22,223 nucleotides of DNA from SIG636 sp045537905 (GTDB lineage: Bacteria > Bacillota > Clostridia > Oscillospirales > CAG-382). Below, one piece after another: positions 13,248-20,886 of this stretch. Under the pieces are notes generated by a model, which had not been told where the DNA came from, did no database searches, and worked only from the letters and a program-made list of their open reading frames with translations. Where the stretch lies: assembly GCA_045537905.1 (NCBI GenBank), contig JAZSQJ010000073.1:1-22223 (forward strand), read 5' to 3'. The translations under genes were made by a program, and so were the position numbers. Numbering within the stretch: position 1 is the stretch's first letter; each line of letters starts with the position of its first letter.

Positions 13248-14288
13248 TTATTCAATAAACATCGCATCTCCGAAGGAGAAGAAGCGGTAGCGTTTTTCAA
13301 CGGCTTCCTTATAGATGCGCATTGTGTTTTCGTAGCCTGCAAAGGCAGACACCAGCATTATAAGAGTGCTTTCGGGCAGGTGGAAGTTGGTGATAAGTCC
13401 GTCTATCAGCTTAAAACGCTTACCGGGATAAAGGAAAATATCCGTCTCACCGTCGTAGGGGTGGAGTATGCCCTTATCGTCTGCGGCGCTTTCCAGCGTG
13501 CGGCAGGAGGTGGTGCCAACGGCAATGACCCTGCCGCCTGCCGCCTTGGCGGCGTTTATCCTTGTGGCGGAGTCCTCCGTTACCCTTATGTACTCACTGT
13601 GCATTTTGTGGTTACGCAGATCCTGCTCCTTAACGGGGCGGAAGGTGCCCAGCCCCACGTGGAGCAGAACCCTCTCCACCAGCACGCCCTTCTCCTCCAG
13701 CTCTGCAAGGAGCTCAGGCGTAAAATGAAGCCCTGCGGTGGGTGCTGCGGCACTGCCCTTTTCACGGGCGTACACGGTCTGATATCTGTCCCTGTCCTCC
13801 AGCTTTTTCGTAATATAGGGAGGCAGGGGCATAACGCCTATCTTATCTATAGTTTCGTAAAAGGAGCCCTCGCACTTAAACTCGATAAGCCTCGTGCCCT
13901 CCTCGGCTATATCTACCACGGTGCCTGTAAGCAACCCCTCGCCAAAGCTCAGCACGGTGCCGGGCTTGGTCTTTTTACCGGGTCTGGTAAGGCACTTCCA
14001 TACCAATCCCTCGGTTTTCTGCTGGCTTAAAAGCACCACCTCGATATCCCCTGCGTTGCGGTTGCTTTTTGCCCACAGTCTGGCAGGTATAACCTTGGTA
14101 TCGTTTATTACAAGGCAGTCGCCCTTTTTAAGGTAGCTACCGATGGTGTTGAACACCGTATGGGTAATGCTATCCGTGCTGCGGTTGTATGCCAGAAGCC
14201 TTGAGGAGCTACGGTCGGCAAGGGGGCTTTGAGCAATAAGCTCCTCGGGCAAAGCGTAGTAATAGCTGGATAAGTTCATAAGGTCCAT
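13248..14288 (-). CDS. queA: S-adenosylmethionine:tRNA ribosyltransferase-isomerase
   Basis: 346 residues from the chosen ATG, the normal length for QueA. It transfers and isomerises the ribosyl part of AdoMet to preQ1-modified tRNA, giving epoxyqueuosine. Family landmarks are LPEELIAQSPLADRSSSRLL at the N-terminus, AAPTAGLHFTPELL, LLHVGLGTFRPV, MHSEYIRV, TTSCRTLES and NFHLPESTLIMLVSAFAG. The chosen start has GGGGGA 8 nt upstream; an internal ATG three codons later lacks a ribosome binding site. It stands alone and divergent from dapA; no other queuosine gene is in the window. Confidence 0.95.
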   Translation of the reverse strand: MDLMNLSSYYYALPEELIAQSPLADRSSSRLLAYNRSTDSITHTVFNTIGSYLKKGDCLVINDTKVIPARLWAKSNRNAGDIEVVLLSQQKTEGLVWKCLTRPGKKTKPGTVLSFGEGLLTGTVVDIAEEGTRLIEFKCEGSFYETIDKIGVMPLPPYITKKLEDRDRYQTVYAREKGSAAAPTAGLHFTPELLAELEEKGVLVERVLLHVGLGTFRPVKEQDLRNHKMHSEYIRVTEDSATRINAAKAAGGRVIAVGTTSCRTLESAADDKGILHPYDGETDIFLYPGKRFKLIDGLITNFHLPESTLIMLVSAFAGYENTMRIYKEAVEKRYRFFSFGDAMFIE

Positions 14289-14318
14289 TTTGTAATCCCC
14301 CATTGACAAATATTGCTT

Positions 14319-14337
14319 GTTATGATAACATAAGTCG
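14319..14337. promoter_or_regulatory. Inverted repeat in the queA-dapA divergent gap
   Basis: TGTTAT-G-ATAACA, with partly complementary flanks, lies in the 121-nt AT-rich gap between the two starts. It could be an operator for either gene. I found no promoter of consensus quality in the gap, so its role is uncertain. Confidence 0.3.
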
Positions 14338-14409
14338 AATAGCTTTAATAATATGTATTATACACATTATATACTATTGATTTCCATTTTTCAAGAAGGA
14401 GATTTTGAT

Positions 14410-15297
14410 ATGTCACACTCCCCTATTTTCAAAGGTATTGCAACCGCACTTATTACTCCCCTTACGCCTGACGGCATTGATTACGAGCTGTTTGGCAAGC
14501 TGGTGGATTTTCAGATAAACGACGGTATTGACGCTCTGGTTGTATGCGGCACCACGGGTGAGGCTTCTACCCTTACCGATGAGGAGCACAGGGACGCTAT
14601 CGCTTTCGTTGTAAAGCAAGCGGCAGGCAGGGTGCCCGTTATAGCAGGCACGGGCAGTAACGATACCGCCTACGCTATCGAGCTTTCTAAGCACGCAAAG
14701 GAGGCAGGGGCAGACGCCTTGCTTCTCGTTACCCCCTATTACAACAAGGCTACCCAAAAGGGTCTTATCCGTATGTATACCGAGATAACTGACGCAGTTG
14801 ACCTGCCCGCTATTCTGTACAACGTTCCCTCCCGCACAGGCTGTAACATTCTGCCCAAAACCTACCGTGAGCTGGCAGAAAACCCCAGGATAGTTGCGGC
14901 AAAGGAAGCCAGCGGCAACATCTCTGCCATTGCGGAGACTATACAGCTTTGCGGCGACAAGCTGGATATCTACAGCGGCAACGACGACCAGATAGTTCCT
15001 ATTATGTCCCTGGGCGGCATCGGCTGTATCAGCGTGCTTTCTAACCTGATTCCCGGTATCACCTCCAAGATGGCGCATCTGTATCTTGAGGGCAAGGTTA
15101 AGGAAAGCGCGGCACTTCAGCTTCGCTATATCCCTCTTATCAACGCTTTGTTCTGCGAGGTTAATCCTATCCCCGTTAAGGCGGCTATGGCAAAGATGGG
15201 CTATTGCGGCGACTATATCCGCAGCCCTCTCACCAATATGGAGCCTGAGAATGCTGAGCGTCTCTTTGCTATTATGAAGAACGAGGGTATTATATAA
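14410..15297 (+). CDS. dapA: 4-hydroxy-tetrahydrodipicolinate synthase
   Basis: 295 residues. Condenses pyruvate and aspartate semialdehyde in the diaminopimelate/lysine pathway. The pyruvate-site GTTGE is at residues 47-51, the YNVPSRT motif has catalytic Tyr137, and the Schiff-base lysine is Lys165 in AAKEASG. The start ATG has AAGGAG 8 nt upstream; a longer in-frame reading from 14353 has no ribosome binding site and lacks family similarity. dapB follows after 73 nt, interrupted by a small GC hairpin. I saw no lysine riboswitch in the short leader. Confidence 0.96.
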   Translation: MSHSPIFKGIATALITPLTPDGIDYELFGKLVDFQINDGIDALVVCGTTGEASTLTDEEHRDAIAFVVKQAAGRVPVIAGTGSNDTAYAIELSKHAKEAGADALLLVTPYYNKATQKGLIRMYTEITDAVDLPAILYNVPSRTGCNILPKTYRELAENPRIVAAKEASGNISAIAETIQLCGDKLDIYSGNDDQIVPIMSLGGIGCISVLSNLIPGITSKMAHLYLEGKVKESAALQLRYIPLINALFCEVNPIPVKAAMAKMGYCGDYIRSPLTNMEPENAERLFAIMKNEGII

Positions 15298-15309
15298 CTA
15301 CCGACTGTA

Positions 15310-15335
15310 GGGGCTGCCTTTAACGAGACAGCCCC
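15310..15335 (+). terminator. Weak terminator or attenuator between dapA and dapB
   Basis: GGGGCTG (15310-15316) pairs with CAGCCCC (15329-15335) around a 12-nt loop, followed by GTTATAC rather than a U-run. It may stabilise the dapA message or partly reduce readthrough into dapB. Confidence 0.4.
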
Positions 15336-15370
15336 GTTATACATTATTAACTTTAAGGAAGTGACTTACT

Positions 15371-16111
15371 ATGAAAGTGATTATAAACGGCGTATTTGGC
15401 AGGATGGGCAAGGCGGTTGCGGCTTGTATCAGGGATACGGGCGTAGGCACCGTGGTTTACGGTGCGGATATCGCATCGGGCACGGCAGATTTCCCCGTGG
15501 GCAGCTCTTTGTCTGAGTTTGCGGGTGAGGCAGACGCTCTTATAGACTTCTCCCACCACACGCAGACGGCGGCGGTTTGTGCTTTTGCGGCAGAGCGTGG
15601 TATACCTACGGTTATTGCCACCACCGGTCAGACCGAGGAGGAAAAGGCACTGATTGCCGAGGCGGCAAAAAAGGCGCCTATATTTGTGTCGGCAAATATG
15701 TCCGTAGGCGTGGCTTTGCTTTGCAAGCTCTGTGCTGAGGCGGCGGCAGTCCTTGGCGGTGCCGATATCGAGATAACCGAAAAGCACCACAACAAAAAGC
15801 TGGATGCACCCAGCGGTACCGCTCTTATGATAGCCGACAGCATTAAGGCTGTCCGTACCGACAGCCGCTACGTGTACGACCGTCAGTCGGTGCGTGCGGC
15901 ACGCTCCAAGGAGGAAATAGGCATCCAGTCTATCCGTGCGGGCAACATCGTTGGTGAGCACGAGGTTCTGTTTGCCTTGGGTAACGAGCATATTACTATC
16001 TCTCACAGTGCCCTTTCCAGGGAGCTGTTTGCAGACGGTGCGGTAAAGGCGGCGGCTTTTCTCGTTGGAAAAGAAGCAGGTCTTTACACCATGAAGGATT
16101 TGCTTGCATAA
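15371..16111 (+). CDS. dapB: 4-hydroxy-tetrahydrodipicolinate reductase
   Basis: 246 residues. Reduces the DapA product with NAD(P)H. The nucleotide-binding loop NGVFGRMGKAV is at residues 6-16, and the catalytic/substrate motif EKHHNKKLDAPSGTAL at about 137-152 contains the His-His pair and the lysine-DAPSGT segment. ATATTGQ-like residues (VIATTGQTEEE) and SANMSVGV fit the family. The start has AAGGAAGTG upstream. Placed after dapA, it forms the two-step dihydrodipicolinate segment, which also supplies dipicolinate in spore formers. The GTGAAG array begins 5 nt after its stop. Confidence 0.96.
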   Translation: MKVIINGVFGRMGKAVAACIRDTGVGTVVYGADIASGTADFPVGSSLSEFAGEADALIDFSHHTQTAAVCAFAAERGIPTVIATTGQTEEEKALIAEAAKKAPIFVSANMSVGVALLCKLCAEAAAVLGGADIEITEKHHNKKLDAPSGTALMIADSIKAVRTDSRYVYDRQSVRAARSKEEIGIQSIRAGNIVGEHEVLFALGNEHITISHSALSRELFADGAVKAAAFLVGKEAGLYTMKDLLA

Positions 16112-16115
16112 GCAA

Positions 16116-16214
16116 AACTAAGTTTGCCCCCTTGGGGCAAGTGAAGTTTACTCCGTAAGTGAAGTTGCCCTACGGGCAGTGAAGTTTTGCCCTGCGGCAA
16201 AGCGAATTTAACTT
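16116..16214. repeat. GTGAAG palindromic array, copy 2
   Basis: Four hairpin units (TTGCCCC/GGGGCAA, TTAC/GTAA, TTGCCC/GGGCA, TTTTGCC/GGCAAA) joined by GTGAAG, in the same order as the first four units at 223-310 but with different loops. It begins AACTAAGTTTGCC and ends near AACTTAA, like copy 1. It fills the gap between dapB and malQ. Confidence 0.75.
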
Positions 16215-16240
16215 AAAACATCAAAAGGAAGGTTTAAGTC

Positions 16241-17722
16241 ATGGCAAGACGAAGCGGTGTGCTTATGAATATATCCTCCCTGCCCTCTCCTTACGGCATA
16301 GGCGTTATGGGCAGAGAGGCAAGGGCGTGGTGTAACCGAATAGCGGATATGGGCTTTGGTCTGTGGCAGATTTTGCCCACGTTGCCCATAGGTGAGGGCA
16401 ACAGCCCCTATGCAAGCCCCTCTGCTTTTGCAGGCAACGTCCTGTACGTTGACCCCGAACAGCTCCTTGAGGTAGGACTTATTACCGAAAGGGAGCACAG
16501 GGCGGCTATGTACACGGGCAGTCCCTACACGGTGGACTACGCCTTTGTAAAGGAACAAAACAGGATGCTTCTTACGGCGGCGTTTGCAAGGGCAGACGAG
16601 TCGTTGCTTGAGCAAGTAAGATCCTTTGGCGAAAAACGCCCCCATATAAAGGCGTATTGCCTGTATATGGCGATAAAGGAAAAAGAGGGTGGCAAGCCCT
16701 TTTGGGAGTGGAGCGACGGCACCGACTACAAGAGTGCGGTGGAAAATGAAAAGCTGTACGAAAAGGAGACGACGTTCCACCTGTTTTGCCAGTATATTTT
16801 CTACAGCCAGTGGGCGTCCCTCAAGGAATACGCAGGCAGCAAGGGCATAAAAATCTTTGGCGATATGCCCATCTACGTAAGCCTTGACTCTGCCGACCTG
16901 TGGAGCAGGCCGGAGCTGTTTAAGGTAAGCGGCAAAAAGGCAAGGCCCAAGGAGGTAGCCGGTGTACCCCCTGACTACTTCTCCGAGGAGGGGCAGCTAT
17001 GGGGCAACCCCCTTTACGACTGGGCGGCTATGAAAAAGGACGGCTTTAGCTGGTGGAAAGAACGTATCGAGGCAAGCTTTGAGCTGTACGACGTACTGCG
17101 TATAGACCACTTCCGTGCCTTTGCCTCCTACTGGGCGGTGCCCGCAGGGGCAAAAAGCGCCAAGGAGGGCGTATGGAAAAAGGGCCCCGGTATGGCTTTG
17201 TTCAAAGCCGTAGGCAAAACGGCGGGGGAGATAATTGCAGAGGACTTGGGCGAGTTTGGTATGGACGTGGTGAAGCTGCTGGAGGACACGGGCTTCCCCG
17301 GTATGCGTGTCGTGCAGTTTGGCTTTGACGGCAGTGACTCTGCCCACCTGCCCCACAACTACGAAAAAAACAGCGTTGCCTACGTGGGCACCCACGATAA
17401 CAACACGTTGCTTGGATGGCTGTGGGAGATGGGGCCCGAGGAAAGAAACTACGCCCTTGAGTACTGCGGTGCCGACAAGGACGGCTGGGGAAGGGGCGGC
17501 AAGGATGCGCCTGCCTGCAGAAGGATTATCGAAACGGTTTGGCGCTCTGCCTCCGATACGGCGATAATATCCTATCAGGATATGTGCGGCTACGGCTCTG
17601 ACACCCGTATGAACGTACCAGGCGTTGCCGAGGACAACTGGCGTTACCGCACCACGGTGTCGGCGATGAACGAAATGGACAGCGGCTATTACAAATGGCT
17701 TAATAAAACGTATAAAAGATAA
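16241..17722 (+). CDS. malQ: 4-alpha-glucanotransferase (amylomaltase)
   Basis: 493 residues, a full-length GH77 enzyme that disproportionates alpha-1,4-glucans in the cytoplasm. Catalytic residues are visible: the nucleophile Asp289 in LRIDHFRAF, the acid/base Glu334 in AEDLGEFG, and Asp386 in GTHDNNTLLG. The N-terminal SSLPSPYGIG and WQILPTLPIGEGNSPYASPSAFAGN match the family. AAAGGAAGG precedes the ATG. The next gene starts 11 nt after the stop, suggesting an operon with the NamZ-like gene. Confidence 0.95.
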   Translation: MARRSGVLMNISSLPSPYGIGVMGREARAWCNRIADMGFGLWQILPTLPIGEGNSPYASPSAFAGNVLYVDPEQLLEVGLITEREHRAAMYTGSPYTVDYAFVKEQNRMLLTAAFARADESLLEQVRSFGEKRPHIKAYCLYMAIKEKEGGKPFWEWSDGTDYKSAVENEKLYEKETTFHLFCQYIFYSQWASLKEYAGSKGIKIFGDMPIYVSLDSADLWSRPELFKVSGKKARPKEVAGVPPDYFSEEGQLWGNPLYDWAAMKKDGFSWWKERIEASFELYDVLRIDHFRAFASYWAVPAGAKSAKEGVWKKGPGMALFKAVGKTAGEIIAEDLGEFGMDVVKLLEDTGFPGMRVVQFGFDGSDSAHLPHNYEKNSVAYVGTHDNNTLLGWLWEMGPEERNYALEYCGADKDGWGRGGKDAPACRRIIETVWRSASDTAIISYQDMCGYGSDTRMNVPGVAEDNWRYRTTVSAMNEMDSGYYKWLNKTYKR

Positions 17723-17733
17723 AGGTGGTTATT

Positions 17734-18861
17734 ATGGTACTTTGTGGTATTGACAGAATTGACAGCTACGAACACATTTTCAAAAACGCACGCATAGGCG
17801 TTGTTACCGCCCCTACGGGTGTGGACAAAAATATGCGTCCCACTTACGAGATTTTAGCGGAAAAGTATACCGTTACCGCACTGTTTGCTCCCGAGCACGG
17901 CATCAGGGGCGACGCACAGGCAGGTGACCACATCTCCACCTACGTGGACGTCGAAACGGGTCTTACCGTGTACAGCCTTTTCGGTGAAAACAAGCGTCCC
18001 AGCGAGGAGATGCTTAAGGACGTAGACGTTCTTGTATTTGATATGCAGGACGTGGGTGCCCGTTACTACACCTACCTCTACGCTATGTGCTACTGTATGG
18101 AGTCCTGCGCTAAGTTTGGCAAGGAGATGGTTGTGCTGGACCGTCCCAACCCCTTGGGCGGTATCGACGTAGAGGGCACCATTCTTGACGAGCAGTACAA
18201 CAGCGGTGTAGGCGAGTATGCGGTGCCTATCCGTTACGGTCTTACTATAGGCGAGTTTGGCAAGTACATAAACGAGACGAGAAACATAGGCTGTAAGCTT
18301 ACCGTTATCACCTGCGAGGGCTGGGAAAGAGGTATGCTGTTTGACGAAACGGGTCTGCCCTGGATACTCCCCTCCCCCAACGTGCCTACCCCTGTAAACA
18401 GCTGTCTCCACTATCTGGCAACCTGCTACTACGAGGGCACGAACATTTCCGAGGGCCGCGGTACCACCTTACCCTTTGAGTTTGTGGGCGCACCCTTTAT
18501 TGACGGCAAGGCACTGGAGGAAAGGATGGCGGCTTATGATCTGGACGGCATAAAGTTCCGCCGTTGCTTCTTTACCCCCACCTTCTCCAAGCACAAGGGC
18601 GAGAGGTGCGAGGGTGTTCAGCTTCACATTACCGACCGTGATACGTACCGCCCCTTTGAGGCAGGTATGTACCTGTTCAAGGAGGTTCGTGAGCTGGCAG
18701 GCGATAATCTTACCTTTAACTATAACGGTATGCATCTCGTTCACCTCTACGGCAACAAGGACATCCTTGCCAAGGACTTCGACGTGGACAAGGCTATAGC
18801 CGAGGCTAGAGAAAGCAGCGCCGCCTTTGCAATAGCTAAAGAGGCGTACCACCTCTATTAA
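17734..18861 (+). CDS. DUF1343 protein, NamZ-like exo-beta-N-acetylmuramidase
   Basis: 375 residues matching the DUF1343 family, of which Bacillus NamZ removes non-reducing-end MurNAc from peptidoglycan fragments. Supporting segments are ALFAPEHGIRGDAQAG, FDMQDVGARYYTYLYAM, VLDRPNPLGG, LPWILPSPNVPT, EGTNISEGRGTTLPFEFVGAPFID and CEGVQLHITD. The chosen ATG follows AAAGGTGG. The protein starts directly at the family domain with no signal peptide or lipobox, whereas known NamZ is exported, so a cytoplasmic recycling role is possible. It probably shares a transcript with malQ. Its stop lies just before the hairpin overlapping the sigK start. Confidence 0.88.
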   Translation: MVLCGIDRIDSYEHIFKNARIGVVTAPTGVDKNMRPTYEILAEKYTVTALFAPEHGIRGDAQAGDHISTYVDVETGLTVYSLFGENKRPSEEMLKDVDVLVFDMQDVGARYYTYLYAMCYCMESCAKFGKEMVVLDRPNPLGGIDVEGTILDEQYNSGVGEYAVPIRYGLTIGEFGKYINETRNIGCKLTVITCEGWERGMLFDETGLPWILPSPNVPTPVNSCLHYLATCYYEGTNISEGRGTTLPFEFVGAPFIDGKALEERMAAYDLDGIKFRRCFFTPTFSKHKGERCEGVQLHITDRDTYRPFEAGMYLFKEVRELAGDNLTFNYNGMHLVHLYGNKDILAKDFDVDKAIAEARESSAAFAIAKEAYHLY

Positions 18862-18877
18862 TTCATACTAAAATCAA

Positions 18878-18940
18878 AAAGCCTGTCATATAATCCCAAG
18901 AGGAGATGATTATATGATAGGCTTTGTTTTTGAATTTTTA
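18878..18940 (+). terminator. Terminator-like hairpin embedded in the sigK translation start
   Basis: AAAGCCTGTCATATAATC (18878-18895) pairs at 17 of 18 positions (the exception is a G-U pair) with 18908-18925. The 12-nt loop holds the sigK ribosome binding site (AGAGGAG), and the sigK ATG (18914-18916) is in the 3' arm. GTTTTTGAATTTTT follows and encodes Phe-rich codons. The structure can end malQ-namZ transcription and limit sigK translation. Confidence 0.7.
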
Positions 18941-19618
18941 AGACGTTTTTTGTTTTTGTTCCTTAGAGCAGGCAGTGCAGGAGGCTCCTTCCCGCCGCCC
19001 CTGTCCGCCAAGGAGGAGAGGGAGGCGTTTGAAAAGTGCCGTCAGGGGGATAAGGCCGCCCGTGACAAGCTGATAATGCACAACCTGCGTCTTGTTGCCC
19101 ACATCGTAAAAAAGTATTACACCGCCTACAAGGACCAGGACGACCTTATATCCATAGGCACCATAGGGCTGATAAAGGCAATAGACTCCTTTAAGGTAGA
19201 AAACGGCACCCGTTTTGCCACCTATGCAGGTAAATGCCTGCAAAACGAGATACTTATGCACTTCCGTGCCCAAAAGAAGCTGGCGCAGGAGACCTCTATA
19301 AACGACAGCGTAGACGTTGATAAGGACGGCAACCCTCTTACCTATATGGATATTATCCCCTGCGAGGACAATATAGTGGAGGAGATTGACAAAAGCATAA
19401 AGCTGTCCCTTGTAAAAAAGGCGGTGGAAACCGTACTGCCCAAAAAGGAGAAGGCGATAATAGTAATGCGCTACGGGCTGGGAGAGGGGGGCAGGGTCTA
19501 CGCCCAGCGAGAGGTGGCAGAGGTGCTGGGCATAAGCCGCAGCTACGTGTCCCGACTGGAAAAGTCCGCCCTGGAAAAGATAAACCGCTTTGTGGGGAGC
19601 GGAGGGAAAATGCGCTAA
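18914..19618 (+). CDS. sigK: RNA polymerase sporulation sigma factor SigK precursor (pro-sigma-K)
   Basis: 234 residues. A hydrophobic, Phe-rich N-terminal stretch (MIGFVFEFLRRFLFLFLRAG) precedes the FPPPLS segment, where Bacillus pro-sigma-K has its cleaved pro-sequence before FPQPLS. Region 2 is HNLRLVAHIVKKYY, DLISIGTIGLIKAI and GTRFATYAGKCLQNEILMHFR; region 4 ends with the helix-turn-helix QREVAEVLGISRSYVSRLEKSALEKI. LRLVAHIVKK and the pro-sequence favour SigK over SigE. The gene is continuous, with no skin-type insertion. AGAGGAG lies upstream of the ATG but inside a hairpin loop. No consensus sigma-A promoter is evident directly upstream. Confidence 0.9.
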   Translation: MIGFVFEFLRRFLFLFLRAGSAGGSFPPPLSAKEEREAFEKCRQGDKAARDKLIMHNLRLVAHIVKKYYTAYKDQDDLISIGTIGLIKAIDSFKVENGTRFATYAGKCLQNEILMHFRAQKKLAQETSINDSVDVDKDGNPLTYMDIIPCEDNIVEEIDKSIKLSLVKKAVETVLPKKEKAIIVMRYGLGEGGRVYAQREVAEVLGISRSYVSRLEKSALEKINRFVGSGGKMR

Positions 19619-19623
19619 GTCTA

Positions 19624-19652
19624 TTGAAATTCCGTATGGGCTATGCTATAAT
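19624..19652 (+). promoter_or_regulatory. Promoter of the zinc-ribbon lipoprotein operon
   Basis: TTGAAA (19624-19629) and TATAAT (19647-19652) with a 17-nt spacer, starting 6 nt after the sigK stop. The first lipoprotein start codon is 29 nt beyond the -10 box. Confidence 0.8.
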
Positions 19653-19680
19653 CGTAATGTCAAAAACAAGGAGAGATGTT

Positions 19681-20286
19681 ATGAAACTAAAGCAAACCTT
19701 AGTATGCCTTCTTATTTTTACCTTGGCAATAAGCCTTTGCGCTTGCAGCGGCACCGCCACCCTTAAATGCGGAAGCTGTCAGACCGAATATAAACAGGGC
19801 GCTACCTTCTGCTCCGTCTGCGGTGAAAAGCTGATTGCAACGCCCACTGTTTGCTCCTGCGGTGTGGAAAATTCTGCAGGCGCTAAATTCTGCTCCGCTT
19901 GCGGCAAAGCTCTTGGCGAAGCAAGCGGCTCTACCGACGATAACACCGGCACGGTAACCGACACCAATTCTTCTACAGTTTCCGACACCACTCCCGACAC
20001 TACTCCCGATACCACCCCCGATACAAACCAGTCTCAAAACAGCTCGGCAGTACAACAGGGCAGCGCAAAATGCAGCATCTGCCGTAAAGAAGGTCTGGAT
20101 AACTGTCAGGGTCATACCTGCAACGTATGCAGCGGTATAGGCAGCTCTGCCTGTGCAGGCTGTCACGGCACGGGTCAATCAGCATTTGAAATAAACGGTA
20201 GCCGAACCTGTAGAGTTTGCTACGGCGTTGGCAGACAAACCTGCCCCAACTGTGGCGGAGCCGGTAAAAAGTTCTACCAGTCTTAA
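19681..20286 (+). CDS. Lipoprotein with zinc ribbons and a DnaJ-type cysteine-rich domain
   Basis: 201 residues; no known function recognised. A lipoprotein signal ends in SLCAC, with the lipidated cysteine at residue 22. Two zinc-ribbon motifs follow (C30/C33/C44/C47 and C58/C60/C71/C74, the latter with a shortened CxC first knuckle). A Thr/Asp-rich linker contains DTTP repeats. The C-terminal 70 residues have four perfect CxxCxGxG motifs (147-154, 158-165, 177-184, 188-195), the signature of the DnaJ zinc-finger domain. There is no J domain. The start is chosen at AAGGAGAGATGTTATG; an upstream in-frame ATG would place the promoter inside the gene. First of three paralogous lipoprotein genes. 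Confidence 0.82.
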   Translation: MKLKQTLVCLLIFTLAISLCACSGTATLKCGSCQTEYKQGATFCSVCGEKLIATPTVCSCGVENSAGAKFCSACGKALGEASGSTDDNTGTVTDTNSSTVSDTTPDTTPDTTPDTNQSQNSSAVQQGSAKCSICRKEGLDNCQGHTCNVCSGIGSSACAGCHGTGQSAFEINGSRTCRVCYGVGRQTCPNCGGAGKKFYQS

Positions 20287-20316
20287 GCTTTTGAGATCAG
20301 GAAAGGAACCGCTGTT

Positions 20317-20865
20317 ATGAACCGTAAAGTCAAAAGCCTTGCCATATTGCTTTGCTTGGTTATTCTTTCAGGCGCCCTTTGCGCTTGCTCCTCTGCGGTC
20401 TGCAAAAACTGCGGCACGGATGTAAGCACGGGACTTTCCCTCTGCAAATCCTGCAGTGCCTTGTTCAAGTATAACACCTGTGGCTCCTGCGGGACGGAAA
20501 ACTCCGCCACCGCCGCCTATTGCAAGAGCTGCGGAAGTGCGCTTACAAAGATGGAGGCTCCCTCTTTTCTCGTAGACGGTAACAACTCCGATACGGATAG
20601 CTCTATCCCCGATTTCTATCCCGATTTCAATAGCAACAGCAATAGCAACAGCAATGGCAACAGTAACAGCTCCTCCCAAAACAAGGGCGTTAAGTGCCAG
20701 CATTGCAAGGGCGGACGCTACACCTGCAGAGGTTGCGGAGGGGAAGGTATGGTTTTGTCTCACTACTCTTACGGCAAGCCAATGCACCGCCTGTGTGCAG
20801 TATGCCACGGCGAGTGTACCGTAATCTGCTCTTATTGCGGTGGCGACGGCATCTTTGGCAACTAA
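20317..20865 (+). CDS. Zinc-ribbon lipoprotein, paralogue 2, with degenerate DnaJ-type motifs
   Basis: 182 residues. The lipoprotein signal ends in ALCAC (lipidated Cys24). Zinc-ribbon cysteines are C29/C32/C43/C46 and C55/C58/C69/C72. An Asn/Ser-rich low-complexity linker (SNSNSNSNGNSN) spans about residues 105-120. The C-terminal part keeps two perfect CxxCxGxG motifs (137-144 and 171-178) and two degenerate ones (127-134 and 160-167). The layout is that of the preceding gene, which ends 30 nt upstream, so this is a diverged paralogue in the same operon. GGAAAGGAA precedes the ATG. Function unknown. Confidence 0.82.
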   Translation: MNRKVKSLAILLCLVILSGALCACSSAVCKNCGTDVSTGLSLCKSCSALFKYNTCGSCGTENSATAAYCKSCGSALTKMEAPSFLVDGNNSDTDSSIPDFYPDFNSNSNSNSNGNSNSSSQNKGVKCQHCKGGRYTCRGCGGEGMVLSHYSYGKPMHRLCAVCHGECTVICSYCGGDGIFGN

Positions 20866-20886
20866 AGATAAAGAAGGTACAGGACT

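Noticed and set aside
13108..13290. 60-codon plus-strand frame before queA
   Set aside because: It overlaps the queA 3' end, lacks a ribosome binding site, and has no recognisable features.
14289..14409. Lysine riboswitch or T-box upstream of dapA
   Set aside because: The gap is only 121 nt, AT-rich, and shows neither the conserved riboswitch elements nor a terminator/antiterminator pair.
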